A stretch of DNA of 64,000 nt, from positions 1,488,001 through 1,552,000 of the forward strand of contig OZ241969.1 of NCBI GenBank assembly GCA_965204165.1. Reading direction: 5' to 3'. The position numbers were made by a program, and so were the translations under genes. This document shows positions 41,540 through 49,899 of the stretch, piece by piece (position 1 is the stretch's first letter; the number at the start of each line of letters is the position of its first letter). The DNA comes from VYFG01 sp965204165. Lineage in GTDB: Bacteria; Pseudomonadota; Gammaproteobacteria; Arenicellales; Poriferihabitantaceae. The notes under the pieces were generated by a model. The model saw only the letters and a program-made list of their open reading frames with translations, was not told the DNA's origin and ran no database searches.

Positions 41540-41887
41540 TCAGTTGATATCGTCGCTCTCCGCGGAAGATGCCCCGGTGAGCCCGCCGAGCATGGAGGCC
41601 AGTTCGGCATCCAGGGCGGAGGTGGCGCTTTCCGGGTCGTCTCCCAGCCCGGAATCGTCGGTACTGAAGCTGAGTTCCGGCAGCGAGGTATCCTCGTCCA
41701 GGATTTCGGGTCCGATATGCCCCTCGGCGATTTCCCTGAGTGCGATCACGGTGGGTTTGTCATTTTCCACCGGCACATGGGGCTCCGCGCCGAGAATGAG
41801 CTGACGGGCCCGCTTGGTGGCGATCAGCACCAGTTGAAACCGGTTGTCGACGTGCTCCAGGCAGTCGGTGACGGTAATTCGTGCCAT
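41540..41887 (-). CDS. rpoZ: RNA polymerase omega subunit RpoZ
   Basis: 115 residues beginning MARITVTDCLEHVDNRFQLV, then ATKRARQL and NDKPTVIALREIAEGHIG, the omega pattern. Omega aids RNA polymerase assembly and forms part of the ppGpp site 1. AGAGG lies 9 bases before the ATG. The C-terminal 45 residues are acidic and serine-rich (STDDSGLGDDPESATSALD) and longer than in E. coli (91 residues in total). The frame is open upstream to 41959 without similarity. Confidence 0.94.
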   Translation of the reverse strand: MARITVTDCLEHVDNRFQLVLIATKRARQLILGAEPHVPVENDKPTVIALREIAEGHIGPEILDEDTSLPELSFSTDDSGLGDDPESATSALDAELASMLGGLTGASSAESDDIN

Positions 41888-41976
41888 GACGGATTGTCCT
41901 CTTGAAAATATGGTTGAAATAGTATCAAAAATCCGGACCCCGGGGGGCGGTCCGGTCACCCCGGAAGCAAGGTGTC

Positions 41977-42552
41977 CTAGGTGTCCCGCCCCGGGTGTCC
42001 GAGGCCTTCCAGCATGTCGTTCAGGTCGCCGAGCGCACGCTCGAAATCATCGTTGACGATCACCCTGTCGTACTCGTGGGAGTGGCTCATTTCGCTGTCC
42101 GCCTCGCGCATGCGCTTTTCGATGACGGCATCGCTGTCCTGTCCCCGGTCGCGGAGCCTTTGTTCGAGAATGTCCCGGGAAGGGGGCATGATGAACACGG
42201 AGCGGGCGCCGGGATATTTCTGGCGCACCTTCCGCGCGCCCTGCCAGTCAATCTCGAGGAGGGCGTGCTTGCCGGCGTCCGCCAGGGACCGGATGGTCGC
42301 CAGCGAAGTGCCGTAGAAATTGCCGAACACCTCCGCATACTCCACGAACAGGCCGTCCCGGACCATCTGCCCGAACCGGTCGTGGTCCACGAAGTGGTAG
42401 TCCCTGCCGTCGGTTTCGCCTGGCCGCCGGGGGCGAGTCGTGTGGGAAACGGTGAGTCCCGCGTCGCCGCGGGCCTTCACCAGCGCCTGGGACAGGCTGG
42501 TCTTGCCGGCCCCGGAAGGCGCGGAAAGGATCAGGATGCCGGGACTGTGCAT
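41977..42552 (-). CDS. gmk: Guanylate kinase Gmk
   Basis: 191 residues. Gmk phosphorylates GMP to GDP. P-loop SAPSGAGKTSLSQAL near residue 10; GMP-binding SHTTRPRRPGETDGRDYHFV near 40; then YAEVFGNFYGTS and LEIDWQGARKVRQKYP. The ATG at 42552 is chosen by homology; extra residues upstream look random. It is 89 bp upstream of rpoZ, on the same strand, and 165 bp downstream of yicC, a common order. Confidence 0.96.
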   Translation of the reverse strand: MHSPGILILSAPSGAGKTSLSQALVKARGDAGLTVSHTTRPRRPGETDGRDYHFVDHDRFGQMVRDGLFVEYAEVFGNFYGTSLATIRSLADAGKHALLEIDWQGARKVRQKYPGARSVFIMPPSRDILEQRLRDRGQDSDAVIEKRMREADSEMSHSHEYDRVIVNDDFERALGDLNDMLEGLGHPGRDT

Positions 42553-42717
42553 GACTCCAGGTCGGTGAATCGGGATTACGGGATCGGCGCGGGGACCCCC
42601 GGTCGGCGGTCTGCGGAACCGATCGGCCGGCGGGGCGCGTATTCTATGCGAAACCGGCTCACCCTGCACGCCGGCAAGGCAGGGTCAACTCGCCGGGCAT
42701 CCGGCTGTCGCCGGTGA

Positions 42718-43584
42718 CTACTCCAGGTTCTGCACCTGTTCCCGCATCTGGTCGATCAGCACCTTGAGTTCCACGGAGGCGTCGGTGACCCTGAGATCGC
42801 TCGACTTGGACCCCAGCGTATTGGCTTCCCGGTTGAGTTCCTGCATGAGGAAGTCCAGCCGCCGGCCTGCCGGTTCTTTCCGGCCCAGCGCCCGGTCGAT
42901 CTCGGCGAGGTGGGTGTCCAGCCGGTCCAGTTCCTCGCTGACGTCCGCCCGGGTCAGCAGCAGCGCCTGTTCCTGGGCGATCCGGGACGGTTCCACCTCC
43001 TCCCCCAGTTCCTTGAGCCGGCGCCCCCAGCGGGTCTTCAGGCTCTCCTCGATCTCCGGCAGCGCCGCCCGGAGCTGCGCAATGATGGTCCCGGCACCCG
43101 CCGCCCTTTCCCGGATCAGCGCTGCCAGCCGGGCGCCCTCGCGCAGCCGGGCGTCGCGCAGGTCCACCAGGGTTTCGCCGAGCAGCTCCTGGGCCGACTC
43201 GGCCAGGGACCCGTAGTCCGGCGCCGCCTGCTCCAGCACCCCGGGCCAGCGCAGCAGTTCCACCGGGTCCGGGCTGCCCGAACCCGGAACGATCCCGGCG
43301 ACGGTTTCCAGGGCCCGGGACAGGGCCTCGGTGGCCGGGACATTGACCCGGATCTCGCGGTCCGCGCCCGGCGCCGGCTCGAATCCCAGGATGGCGTCGA
43401 TGCGGCCCCGCCCCAGCGCGGCCTGGATCCGGTCGCGGCAGCCGGGCTCCGCGGCGCGCAGCGTGTCCGGAAGCTTCAGGTGGATGTCGAGATAGCGGTG
43501 ATTGACACTGCGCACTTCCCAGACGAGCCTGCCGGCGGGTAGATCCCTTTGCAGGCGGCTGAAGGCGGTCATGCTTGCGGTCAT
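42718..43584 (-). CDS. yicC: YicC family endoribonuclease
   Basis: 288 residues. YicC proteins are reported endoribonucleases. Start MTASMTAFSRLQRD matches the usual MTAF opening; an ATG two codons upstream is possible. Other conserved parts are WEVRSVNHRYLDIHLKLPD, RGRIDAILGFE, ADVSEELDRLDTHL, and the C-terminal GRRLDFLMQELNREANTLGSKS (in parts: LDFLMQELNREANT, LGSKSSD), where the conserved E-REANT lies. The usual rph partner is not present nearby. Confidence 0.92.
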   Translation of the reverse strand: MTASMTAFSRLQRDLPAGRLVWEVRSVNHRYLDIHLKLPDTLRAAEPGCRDRIQAALGRGRIDAILGFEPAPGADREIRVNVPATEALSRALETVAGIVPGSGSPDPVELLRWPGVLEQAAPDYGSLAESAQELLGETLVDLRDARLREGARLAALIRERAAGAGTIIAQLRAALPEIEESLKTRWGRRLKELGEEVEPSRIAQEQALLLTRADVSEELDRLDTHLAEIDRALGRKEPAGRRLDFLMQELNREANTLGSKSSDLRVTDASVELKVLIDQMREQVQNLE

Positions 43585-43678
43585 GGGCATACGGGTCCGT
43601 GATGTCGGACGGGTGGTGGAAGCGGGAATATAGCAAAACGTTCCCGCCGGGTCGGCACCGGGTCCGCTGCCGGTGGAT

Positions 43679-43822
43679 TCAGGTGCCCCGCCAGTCTCCG
43701 GGGCGCCTGGTCCGGCTGCGCCGGATCCGGTCCCGGACCCCGCGCAGGATCCAGCCGAACCAGAAACCCGCCAGCATGGCCACCAGCAGGCCGATCACGA
43801 TTTCCGCCAGAAGATATCCCAT
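43679..43822 (-). CDS. 47-residue single-span membrane protein
   Basis: MGYLLAEIVIGLLVAMLAGF then WFGWILRGVRDRIRR and a basic tail. One membrane span with a cytoplasmic basic C-terminus is predicted. GAGGAAG lies 9 bases before the ATG, overlapping the end of the BON-domain gene, which is 4 bp upstream, so the two are probably translated together. No family recognised. Its spacing and ribosome-binding site are the evidence that it is real. Confidence 0.6.
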   Translation of the reverse strand: MGYLLAEIVIGLLVAMLAGFWFGWILRGVRDRIRRSRTRRPGDWRGT

Positions 43823-43826
43823 GGTT

Positions 43827-45263
43827 TCAATCTTCCTCAGTCACGGTCAGCCAGTCAACCAGCGCCTTGCCGGGCAGCATGGACTGAAGGGCGCGGATCA
43901 GGGCCTCATGGTCGGCCCCTGAAGACACATGTCCGGAGACCAGCGCACGCTCGCCGGAAACCGTCAGGCCGAACGGGGAATCCGGCAGTACCGGCAGCAG
44001 GGCCGGCCAGCGTTCCAGCCAGGGACTGTAGGATATGCCCGGCTCCAGCGTGATGAAATCCTCGACGGCAGCGACATTGAGGCCCTTGCGCAGCGTATCC
44101 AGCAGCAGCGCCCTGCTGGCCGGGTTGGGCAGCCGCCCGTTCAGCACCGCCCGGTGGCGGTCCCGGAACAGGGACACCTCCGCCGGCCGCCCGGCCGGAT
44201 CGACCTCCAGCCGTGACACCACCACGTCCCCCAGCCCGGCGGCCTCCAGTGCGGCGAGGGTCCTGCCAAGGGCGCTGCCGTGATCAACCCGTCCCCACAA
44301 CCAGAGTCCCCGGCCGCCGGAAACCATCCTGAGGTCGTGCACCTCCCCCAGCAGGGGAATGACCCCGGCGATCCGCCCGAACCACGGGGGGGTCCGCAGT
44401 TCCGGATCCAGGTTCACCACCGCCGCGGCATGGTCTCCGAACGCCTCCAGGCCCTCCATGGCGTGTTCGAGCGCCTGGGCCGCATCCCCGTCGTCCAGGC
44501 TCACGGCAAGCGACGTGCCGTTCCAGCCGGAAACGAGCGACAGGGTCGCCTGGCCCGGCGCCGGTGCGGGCCGCAGGCGGAATGACATGATCACTGACGG
44601 GTCCAGTCCGGCCGGGGCCCGGTAGCGCACGTCCTCCAGGCGGGCGGCGGTGTCGCCGACGCCGTCCACCAGGATCCGGTCCCTCCAGGCGTACAGGGTG
44701 AAGGTTTCCAGGGCCGACAGGGAGCGCAGCATGGGCGCCAGCCGGTCCAGCCAGAGGGGGTGGCCGAGACGGTCGTCGATGCGGATCCTGTCCTGGATCG
44801 CGGTTTCCGGGAACACCTGCCGGACGCCGGCGACGACCCGGTCCAGGTCATTGCCGGCCAGGCCGCCTTCCAGGCCAACCCTGCCGTCACGCCAGCTGAG
44901 GATGAACCGGGGGGCCGGCCTGGGTACGACTTCCAGCTGGTTGGACACCGTCCGGACCCCCGGGATGGCGCCCAGCCGCCCGATGTCCCGGTCGAGTCCC
45001 GCACCCGGTTCCACCGCGCCGCGCAGGGCAAGATCGCGTCCGTCCACGAACACCAGGGGCTGGAGCCAGGAATGGTGGGAGAGGCGTTCACGGGCCTCGG
45101 CCAGCAGTTCGGCCGGAATCCTCTGGATGTACCAGGAGGTGAGGCAAACGAGCACGGTGGCCAGCACGAAGGTGCCCCAGTAGATCATGCGCAGCATGGC
45201 CTGCCGCGGTTGCAGCTCGGGGAATCCGGCGGTGATGCCCCGGGGTCCGGGCGGACCGGGCAT
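43827..45263 (-). CDS. Membrane-anchored protein with BON-like repeats
   Basis: 478 residues. One N-terminal membrane span (IYWGTFVLATVLVCLTSWYIQ, residues about 27-46, in part) is followed by a large extracytoplasmic region. At least two segments look like BON folds: LVFVDGRDLALRGAVEPGAGL to LGAIPGVRTVSNQLEV near 70-110, and repeats of the form DGRVGLEGGL, GERALVSGHVSSGADHEAL further on. Similar multi-BON regions precede the OmpA domain in ArfA/OmpATb-type proteins, but no OmpA domain follows here. It is coupled by TGATG to the acyltransferase gene and precedes a small membrane protein. Function unknown. Confidence 0.65.
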   Translation of the reverse strand: MPGPPGPRGITAGFPELQPRQAMLRMIYWGTFVLATVLVCLTSWYIQRIPAELLAEARERLSHHSWLQPLVFVDGRDLALRGAVEPGAGLDRDIGRLGAIPGVRTVSNQLEVVPRPAPRFILSWRDGRVGLEGGLAGNDLDRVVAGVRQVFPETAIQDRIRIDDRLGHPLWLDRLAPMLRSLSALETFTLYAWRDRILVDGVGDTAARLEDVRYRAPAGLDPSVIMSFRLRPAPAPGQATLSLVSGWNGTSLAVSLDDGDAAQALEHAMEGLEAFGDHAAAVVNLDPELRTPPWFGRIAGVIPLLGEVHDLRMVSGGRGLWLWGRVDHGSALGRTLAALEAAGLGDVVVSRLEVDPAGRPAEVSLFRDRHRAVLNGRLPNPASRALLLDTLRKGLNVAAVEDFITLEPGISYSPWLERWPALLPVLPDSPFGLTVSGERALVSGHVSSGADHEALIRALQSMLPGKALVDWLTVTEED

Positions 45264-46405
45264 CACGTTACCCCGGTGAGCTGGTACGGGGAGTGGGCCT
45301 CGGCCGCGGCCATGTATCCCCGGACCCCGCGCTGCTCCCGGTCTACAAAGTTGGCGATGGCGGGGCGGAACGGATCCTGGGCGATCCAGTGCAGCGAGCG
45401 GGTTTCCGTCGGCATGAAGCCCCGGGCCAGCTTGTGCTCCCCCTGGGCGCCCGGATCGAATCGCAGCAGGCCCCGCTCGATGCAGACATCGATCCCCTGG
45501 TAATAGCAGGCCTCGAAATGCAGGCAGTCGACGTAGCGGTCGGTACCCCAGTGGCGGCCATACAGCGTGTGGTCGTCGCAGAACATCAGGGCGCCGGCCA
45601 CGGTGTGTCCATCCTGCTCGGCCAGCACCAGCACCACCTGGTCCTGCATCCGGGCGGCCACGTCGAGAAAGAATGCCAGGTTGAACGCGGGGGCGCCGTA
45701 CTTGCGGTCATAGATCCCGTGGTAGAGCCGGGTGAAGTCCCGCCAGTCCCCCTCGCCGGCGGAATGGCCGTCCAGCCGGCGCAGGCGCACGCCGGCATCC
45801 GACACCCGGCGCCGTTCCTGGCGGATGTTCTTGCGCTTCTTGGGTTTCAGGGTGGCGAGAAATTCGTCGAAGGAACGGTAGCCCTGGTTGTGCCAGTGGA
45901 ACTGGCAGTCGATCCTCAGCAGTGTCTCCGGGGTCGACAGCAGGCCGAAATCCCGCTCGCCCAGGAACAGCGAATGGATGCCGCTGAAATCCCCCCGCCG
46001 CATCACCTGGCGGGCCCCGTCAAGGAGCCTGGTGCAGATGGCCGCGGTCTGTTCCTCCGGCAGGAGCAGACGCTGGCCGGTGGCCGGCGTGAACGGAACC
46101 GCGTTGACCAGCTTCGGGTAGTATTTCAGTCCCGCGCGGTGATACGCGTCCGCCCAGGCGTGGTCGAAGACGAACTCCCCCCAGGAATTGTGCTTTTCAT
46201 ACAGCGGCATCGCGCCGACCAGGCGGTCCCCGTCGCCGTAGACGGCGATGTGGCGCGGGATCCAGCCGGCGTGCGCGCCGACACAGCCGTGGGATTCCAT
46301 GGCGAGGAGAAATTCGTGACGCATGAACGGATATCCGTCCAGAACCAGCGCGTTCCACTGGTCTTCGGGGATGTCCGCAATCCTGGAGTGAAGCCTGATT
46401 CTCAC
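45263..46405 (-). CDS. GNAT/FemAB-like acyltransferase (DUF482, COG3146)
   Basis: 380 residues from a GTG. The family pattern is DQWNALVLDGYPFMRHEFLLAM, FVFDHAWADAYHRAG, YPKLVNAVPFTPATGQRLL, QFHWHNQGYRSFDEFLA, LKPKKRKNIRQERRRV and ARGFMPTETRSLHW. Relatives are annotated as peptidoglycan-type GNAT N-acyltransferases, but no substrate is established. The gene is the first of a three-gene set with the BON-like protein and the 47-residue membrane protein, which suggests an envelope role. That link is inference from spacing. Confidence 0.8.
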   Translation of the reverse strand: MRIRLHSRIADIPEDQWNALVLDGYPFMRHEFLLAMESHGCVGAHAGWIPRHIAVYGDGDRLVGAMPLYEKHNSWGEFVFDHAWADAYHRAGLKYYPKLVNAVPFTPATGQRLLLPEEQTAAICTRLLDGARQVMRRGDFSGIHSLFLGERDFGLLSTPETLLRIDCQFHWHNQGYRSFDEFLATLKPKKRKNIRQERRRVSDAGVRLRRLDGHSAGEGDWRDFTRLYHGIYDRKYGAPAFNLAFFLDVAARMQDQVVLVLAEQDGHTVAGALMFCDDHTLYGRHWGTDRYVDCLHFEACYYQGIDVCIERGLLRFDPGAQGEHKLARGFMPTETRSLHWIAQDPFRPAIANFVDREQRGVRGYMAAAEAHSPYQLTGVT

Positions 46406-46572
46406 AGGGGGATTTTACTGCGATTCGCAAGGCAGTCCGGCAAACCCGGCAAACACGGGCAATGTAATGTCTGCAGACGGTTACTGCCCTGCTGACCGGG
46501 AACGGCAGCCGGCTTCCGCCTGCCAGCAACGCCGGCTCAGCCTGTGCAGGGCCGGGCCATGCCGGGACCGGG

Positions 46573-47886
46573 TCACTCGAAGGCGTGCCCGAGCCGGCGT
46601 AGGCGGCTTGTCATGCCGCCGACCACCGAGTCGGCGAGTTCAGCTGGAAATCGCGGGGGAAGGGAATTGAGCACTGCCTGAATGGCCGGCTCCGTCCTGT
46701 CCAGCAGCTCGCCGCATATTTCACTGACCGTCCCGGCGGGCATGCCAGCCTTCAACGCTGTCTGGGTGAAGTGTCTAGGGAAGATCGTGTCGATGGCATA
46801 ATGGCGGTTGTCCCCGACGGCGAGCGCGAGCCTGAACCTGTTTTTCCGCAACCGGCTTTTGTCCACCGCAGGCTGCAGGGACATGACATCATAGAGCGGC
46901 GTCATCCTGAAACGGCCACCCGGCCGCAGAAAGATGCTGAAATTCTTGGCATGCCCGTCGGTTGCGCCGAGCAGCCAGAAAACGATCTGGGCCTTCAGGA
47001 ACATGCGCCGGTCATTCATCGGCTCATCGCTTCCCTGGAGCAGATCAAGGATTGCGGTCATGCCGGGACCGCCATCCGTTTCGTACTTGATGGAAGGGGG
47101 TACGGAATGCGCCTGGCAGCAATCTTCCTGGGGCAGCCGCAGAAGACGCCCGTCCCCGGCCCACTGGCGGTCGAAGCGCTCCACCGCCAGGACGCACTCA
47201 CCGTCGAATTCGATGAGCCGGGCGGTAGCGCTTGGCAGGCCAAGCGCACCGGTGAGCCTGAGGCACAAGTATTCGTTCTCCACGCTCTCACCCAGATCGA
47301 TGCCATCCGGCAGCATGCCGATTCGGGGTTTCAGGATGTGCGTTGTGGGAGTCGTTCCGTGCGGGATGTGCCATATGTCCTGCCAAAGGAGAAGGGCCGT
47401 CTTCTCCTGCGCCCCGGCGAGGGAGATACGGAAACCGGCATCGTCATCCAATCCCAGTGGCGCCTTGGCCAGATTCCGGATCATCGCCCTGATCTCGCCG
47501 TCGTCCATGGCCCGTCCCGTGATGGTTCCTGTCGGGCCGGGGTCCTGCCCTTCCGGCAGGATCTGCAGGGCGCCCGCGCAGTCGCGGCCGAGCCCGGCGA
47601 GCAGGCTGTATGCATCGTGGCCCGTGGCCCCGATGCGCTCGGCGATGCGCCGGCGCACCGGTTCGGGGTCGGGCAGCAGGTTGTCAAGGACGGCAATCAC
47701 CGGAGCGCCGGCATAGCGGTCCTCCCGGAGCGGCAGGGAAATCGAAATGGGCAGGGCGTGCTCCCAGTCGAGCCAGCCCGGGTCATACCGGAAGCTGACC
47801 GCGCCGCTGGCCTGTCTGGACAGCCGGCCCGCCAAACGGGCATTCAGGAACACGTTCAGGGGTGCACGGGCCCCTTGGCGAGCCAT
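46573..47886 (-). CDS. hipA: HipA family serine/threonine kinase toxin
   Basis: 437 residues, full length for HipA. HipA phosphorylates glutamyl-tRNA synthetase in E. coli and causes persistence. The N-terminal subdomain has SFRYDPGWLDWEHALPISIS (in parts: FRYDPGWLD, ALPISISLPL). The kinase part has SLAGAQEKTAL (loop that is autophosphorylated in HipA), HILKPRIG with K186, CVLAVERFDR, the catalytic D310 in LLGATDGHAKNFSIF and metal-binding D333 in PLYDVMSLQP. All catalytic residues are present. Its start overlaps the hipB stop by one base (TGATG). Confidence 0.92.
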   Translation of the reverse strand: MARQGARAPLNVFLNARLAGRLSRQASGAVSFRYDPGWLDWEHALPISISLPLREDRYAGAPVIAVLDNLLPDPEPVRRRIAERIGATGHDAYSLLAGLGRDCAGALQILPEGQDPGPTGTITGRAMDDGEIRAMIRNLAKAPLGLDDDAGFRISLAGAQEKTALLLWQDIWHIPHGTTPTTHILKPRIGMLPDGIDLGESVENEYLCLRLTGALGLPSATARLIEFDGECVLAVERFDRQWAGDGRLLRLPQEDCCQAHSVPPSIKYETDGGPGMTAILDLLQGSDEPMNDRRMFLKAQIVFWLLGATDGHAKNFSIFLRPGGRFRMTPLYDVMSLQPAVDKSRLRKNRFRLALAVGDNRHYAIDTIFPRHFTQTALKAGMPAGTVSEICGELLDRTEPAIQAVLNSLPPRFPAELADSVVGGMTSRLRRLGHAFE

Positions 47887-48134
47887 CAGAACAGCTCCTC
47901 CATTTCCTTGCTGTCCGAAGAGCGTTCCCGGACCACCAACTCAAGGTCCAGTGCTGCCAGGACATGGGTCAGCGTTCGTAGCCTGGTACCCGGTTCACCG
48001 TTTTCCAGGGCCGAAATCGTTGCCTGGCGCAGATTGGTCATGATGCCGATATCGCCTTGCCGCAGTCCCATATTGCGCCGTCGTCGGCGTAATGCGGCGC
48101 CTAACTGCTTTGGGGTGCGAGCAATCTGTTTCAT
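47886..48134 (-). CDS. hipB: HipB family antitoxin/repressor
   Basis: 82 residues with an Xre-type helix-turn-helix: LGAALRRRRRNMGLRQGDIG then MTNLRQATISALENGEPGTR and LRTLTHVLAALDLEL. The C-terminal tail (RSSDSKEMEELF) is like the flexible HipB tail. HipB neutralises HipA and represses the operon by binding paired operators. Three matching operators lie just upstream. GGAGA precedes the ATG by about 11 bases. Confidence 0.92.
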   Translation of the reverse strand: MKQIARTPKQLGAALRRRRRNMGLRQGDIGIMTNLRQATISALENGEPGTRLRTLTHVLAALDLELVVRERSSDSKEMEELF

Positions 48135-48156
48135 CGGACACTGTCTCCAAAAACTT

Positions 48157-48226
48157 TATACGGGATGACGTATATTTCATAATATACGTAATGGAGTATA
48201 TTTGTCAATATACGGCTTGGAGTATA
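48157..48226. promoter_or_regulatory. Three phased HipB-type operators, TATAC-N8-GTATA
   Basis: Operators at 48157-48174, 48183-48200 and 48209-48226, each TATAC, eight bases, GTATA with perfect arms. They repeat every 26 bp exactly. The length of 18 bp and TAT...ATA ends resemble the E. coli HipB operator TATCC-N8-GGATA. The middle one lies inside the promoter spacer, the third flanks the -35, the first covers the transcript start. Confidence 0.85.
48179..48208 (-). promoter_or_regulatory. hipBA promoter
   Basis: Minus strand: perfect TTGACA (48208-48203), 18-bp spacer, TATTAT (48184-48179). The transcript would start near 48172, about 38 bases before hipB. Placement between and over the TATAC-N8-GTATA operators supports it. 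Confidence 0.65.
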
Positions 48227-48391
48227 CGATGCTTCAGCACTGCGAGGGATCGCTTCGGAGGGTCGGCAGGGGGGTACTTGCGTCGGTCCGGATGGCTCAC
48301 CACCCATTTCGCTGATGTTGGCTTGAATGGTATCGATTAAATTCCGGTACTCGGATAATCTAGCGAGTCGTCAGGTCAGGCCCCGTCCATC

Positions 48392-49858
48392 ATGGAGTCA
48401 CTGAACAACCGAATGCCGGCGGCACTGGCGGTGGTTCTCATCGCCTGGCTGCTGTCGGGCTGCGCCACCAACCCGGTCACCGGGGGACTCGATTTCGTCC
48501 TGATGAGCGAGGAGCAGGAAATCGTCCTCGGAGATCAGGTCCACAAGGATGTACTGAAACGGTACGATGTGTACCGGGATGCGGAACTCGGGGACCTGGT
48601 GCGCCGGATCGGCGGCGAGCTCGCAGCCCACAGCCATCGGAGCGAGCTCGATTACACCTTCACCGTGCTCGATTCCCCGGAGGTCAACGCCTTCGCCACG
48701 CCCGGCGGGTACGTGTACATCACCCGCGGCATCATCGCCTACATGAACAACGAGGAACAGCTGGCCGGTGTGCTTGGCCATGAGATCGGCCACGTGACCG
48801 CACGCCACAGTGTCCGCCAGCACAGTGCCCAGGCCATCGGGAGCGCCGCCGCCGGCCTGCTTGGCGCGGCGGTGGCGACGACCACGGGCGACAGGGATGC
48901 GGGAGAGATGGTGGATCTGGGACTGGGCCAGTTTGGCCGTGCGCTGGTCAGCGGCTATGGCCGCGCCCACGAACTGGAGGCGGACCGGCTCGGTGCACAG
49001 TATCTCGCCGAGGTGGGTTATGACCCCGAAAAGATGCTGGGAGTCGTGGGCATCCTGAAGGACCAGGAGGCCTTTGAACTGCGCCGGGCCCGGGAGGAGG
49101 GGCGGCCGCCCAGGGTGTACCATGGGTTGTTCGCCACCCATCCCCGCAACGACGAGCGCCTCAAGGAAGTGATCCGCGCGGCGGACCGCTACCGTGTCGA
49201 CAACCCCCGGGTCACGGACCCGGATGCTTTCCTCAGGATGCTGGACGGACTGGATTTTGGTGACAGCGCACGCCAGGGCATCCTGCGCGGCAACGCGTTC
49301 TACCACGGACCCCTGGACCTGTTCATCCGCTTTCCGGTCGGCTGGCAGGTGACCAACAGCCGCGAGCGCCTGCTCGCCATCGGTCCCGGCCAGGACCAGG
49401 CGATGGTCCTGCAACTCGTACCCCGGGGGGAAGCCGCAACCCCGGAAGGATTCCTGCGTCGGAACTTCCGCAACCTGCGCCAGGGCCGCCCCATCGGCAG
49501 CCACGGCTACACCGCCATCGCCGACAGCCAGGACCGGTCGGGCGTCGTCACCATGCGGGTGGCCGCGGCCCTGCACGGGGACCGGGTGCTGATACTGAGT
49601 GGGCTCGGCAAGAACGCCCTGCCGGACCGGCAGGTCCTGGAAACCGCGGGTTCCATCCGGCGGCTGGAATCCGCTGAGCGCGGCATTGCCGCCGGACACC
49701 GGATCCGCCTGGTGCGGGCGAAGTCCGGGGACACCTTCGCCGGCCTGGCGCGCAGGTCCCCGCTGGGGGAATTCGCCGAGGAACAGCTGAGGCTGCTGAA
49801 CGGCATGTTTCCGGAGGGCGAGCCGGCCCCCGGACAACTGCTCAAGATCATCAGATAA
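48392..49858 (+). CDS. M48 family metalloprotease lipoprotein with LysM-like C-terminus
   Basis: 488 residues. A signal peptide ends in the lipobox LLSGC (C24), so it is probably anchored to a membrane facing the periplasm. The zinc protease domain has GHEIGH with H130, E131 and H134, and the downstream glutamate in AHELEADRLG. This group includes LoiP and BepA, which handle misassembled outer-membrane proteins. Residues about 290-420 are a stress-protease-associated beta domain. The last 50 residues (VRAKSGDTFAGLARRS to APGQLLKII) look like a LysM domain. No tetratricopeptide repeats of the BepA kind are seen. Confidence 0.9.
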   Translation: MESLNNRMPAALAVVLIAWLLSGCATNPVTGGLDFVLMSEEQEIVLGDQVHKDVLKRYDVYRDAELGDLVRRIGGELAAHSHRSELDYTFTVLDSPEVNAFATPGGYVYITRGIIAYMNNEEQLAGVLGHEIGHVTARHSVRQHSAQAIGSAAAGLLGAAVATTTGDRDAGEMVDLGLGQFGRALVSGYGRAHELEADRLGAQYLAEVGYDPEKMLGVVGILKDQEAFELRRAREEGRPPRVYHGLFATHPRNDERLKEVIRAADRYRVDNPRVTDPDAFLRMLDGLDFGDSARQGILRGNAFYHGPLDLFIRFPVGWQVTNSRERLLAIGPGQDQAMVLQLVPRGEAATPEGFLRRNFRNLRQGRPIGSHGYTAIADSQDRSGVVTMRVAAALHGDRVLILSGLGKNALPDRQVLETAGSIRRLESAERGIAAGHRIRLVRAKSGDTFAGLARRSPLGEFAEEQLRLLNGMFPEGEPAPGQLLKIIR

Positions 49859-49899
49859 TAACGCCGCCGATTACCCATTGACCTGATCACCCGACATCC

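Noticed and set aside
39293..41905. 870-residue plus-strand reading frame
   Set aside because: Antisense to spoT and rpoZ, whose motifs are unmistakable; the frame is a high-GC shadow with no recognisable motifs.
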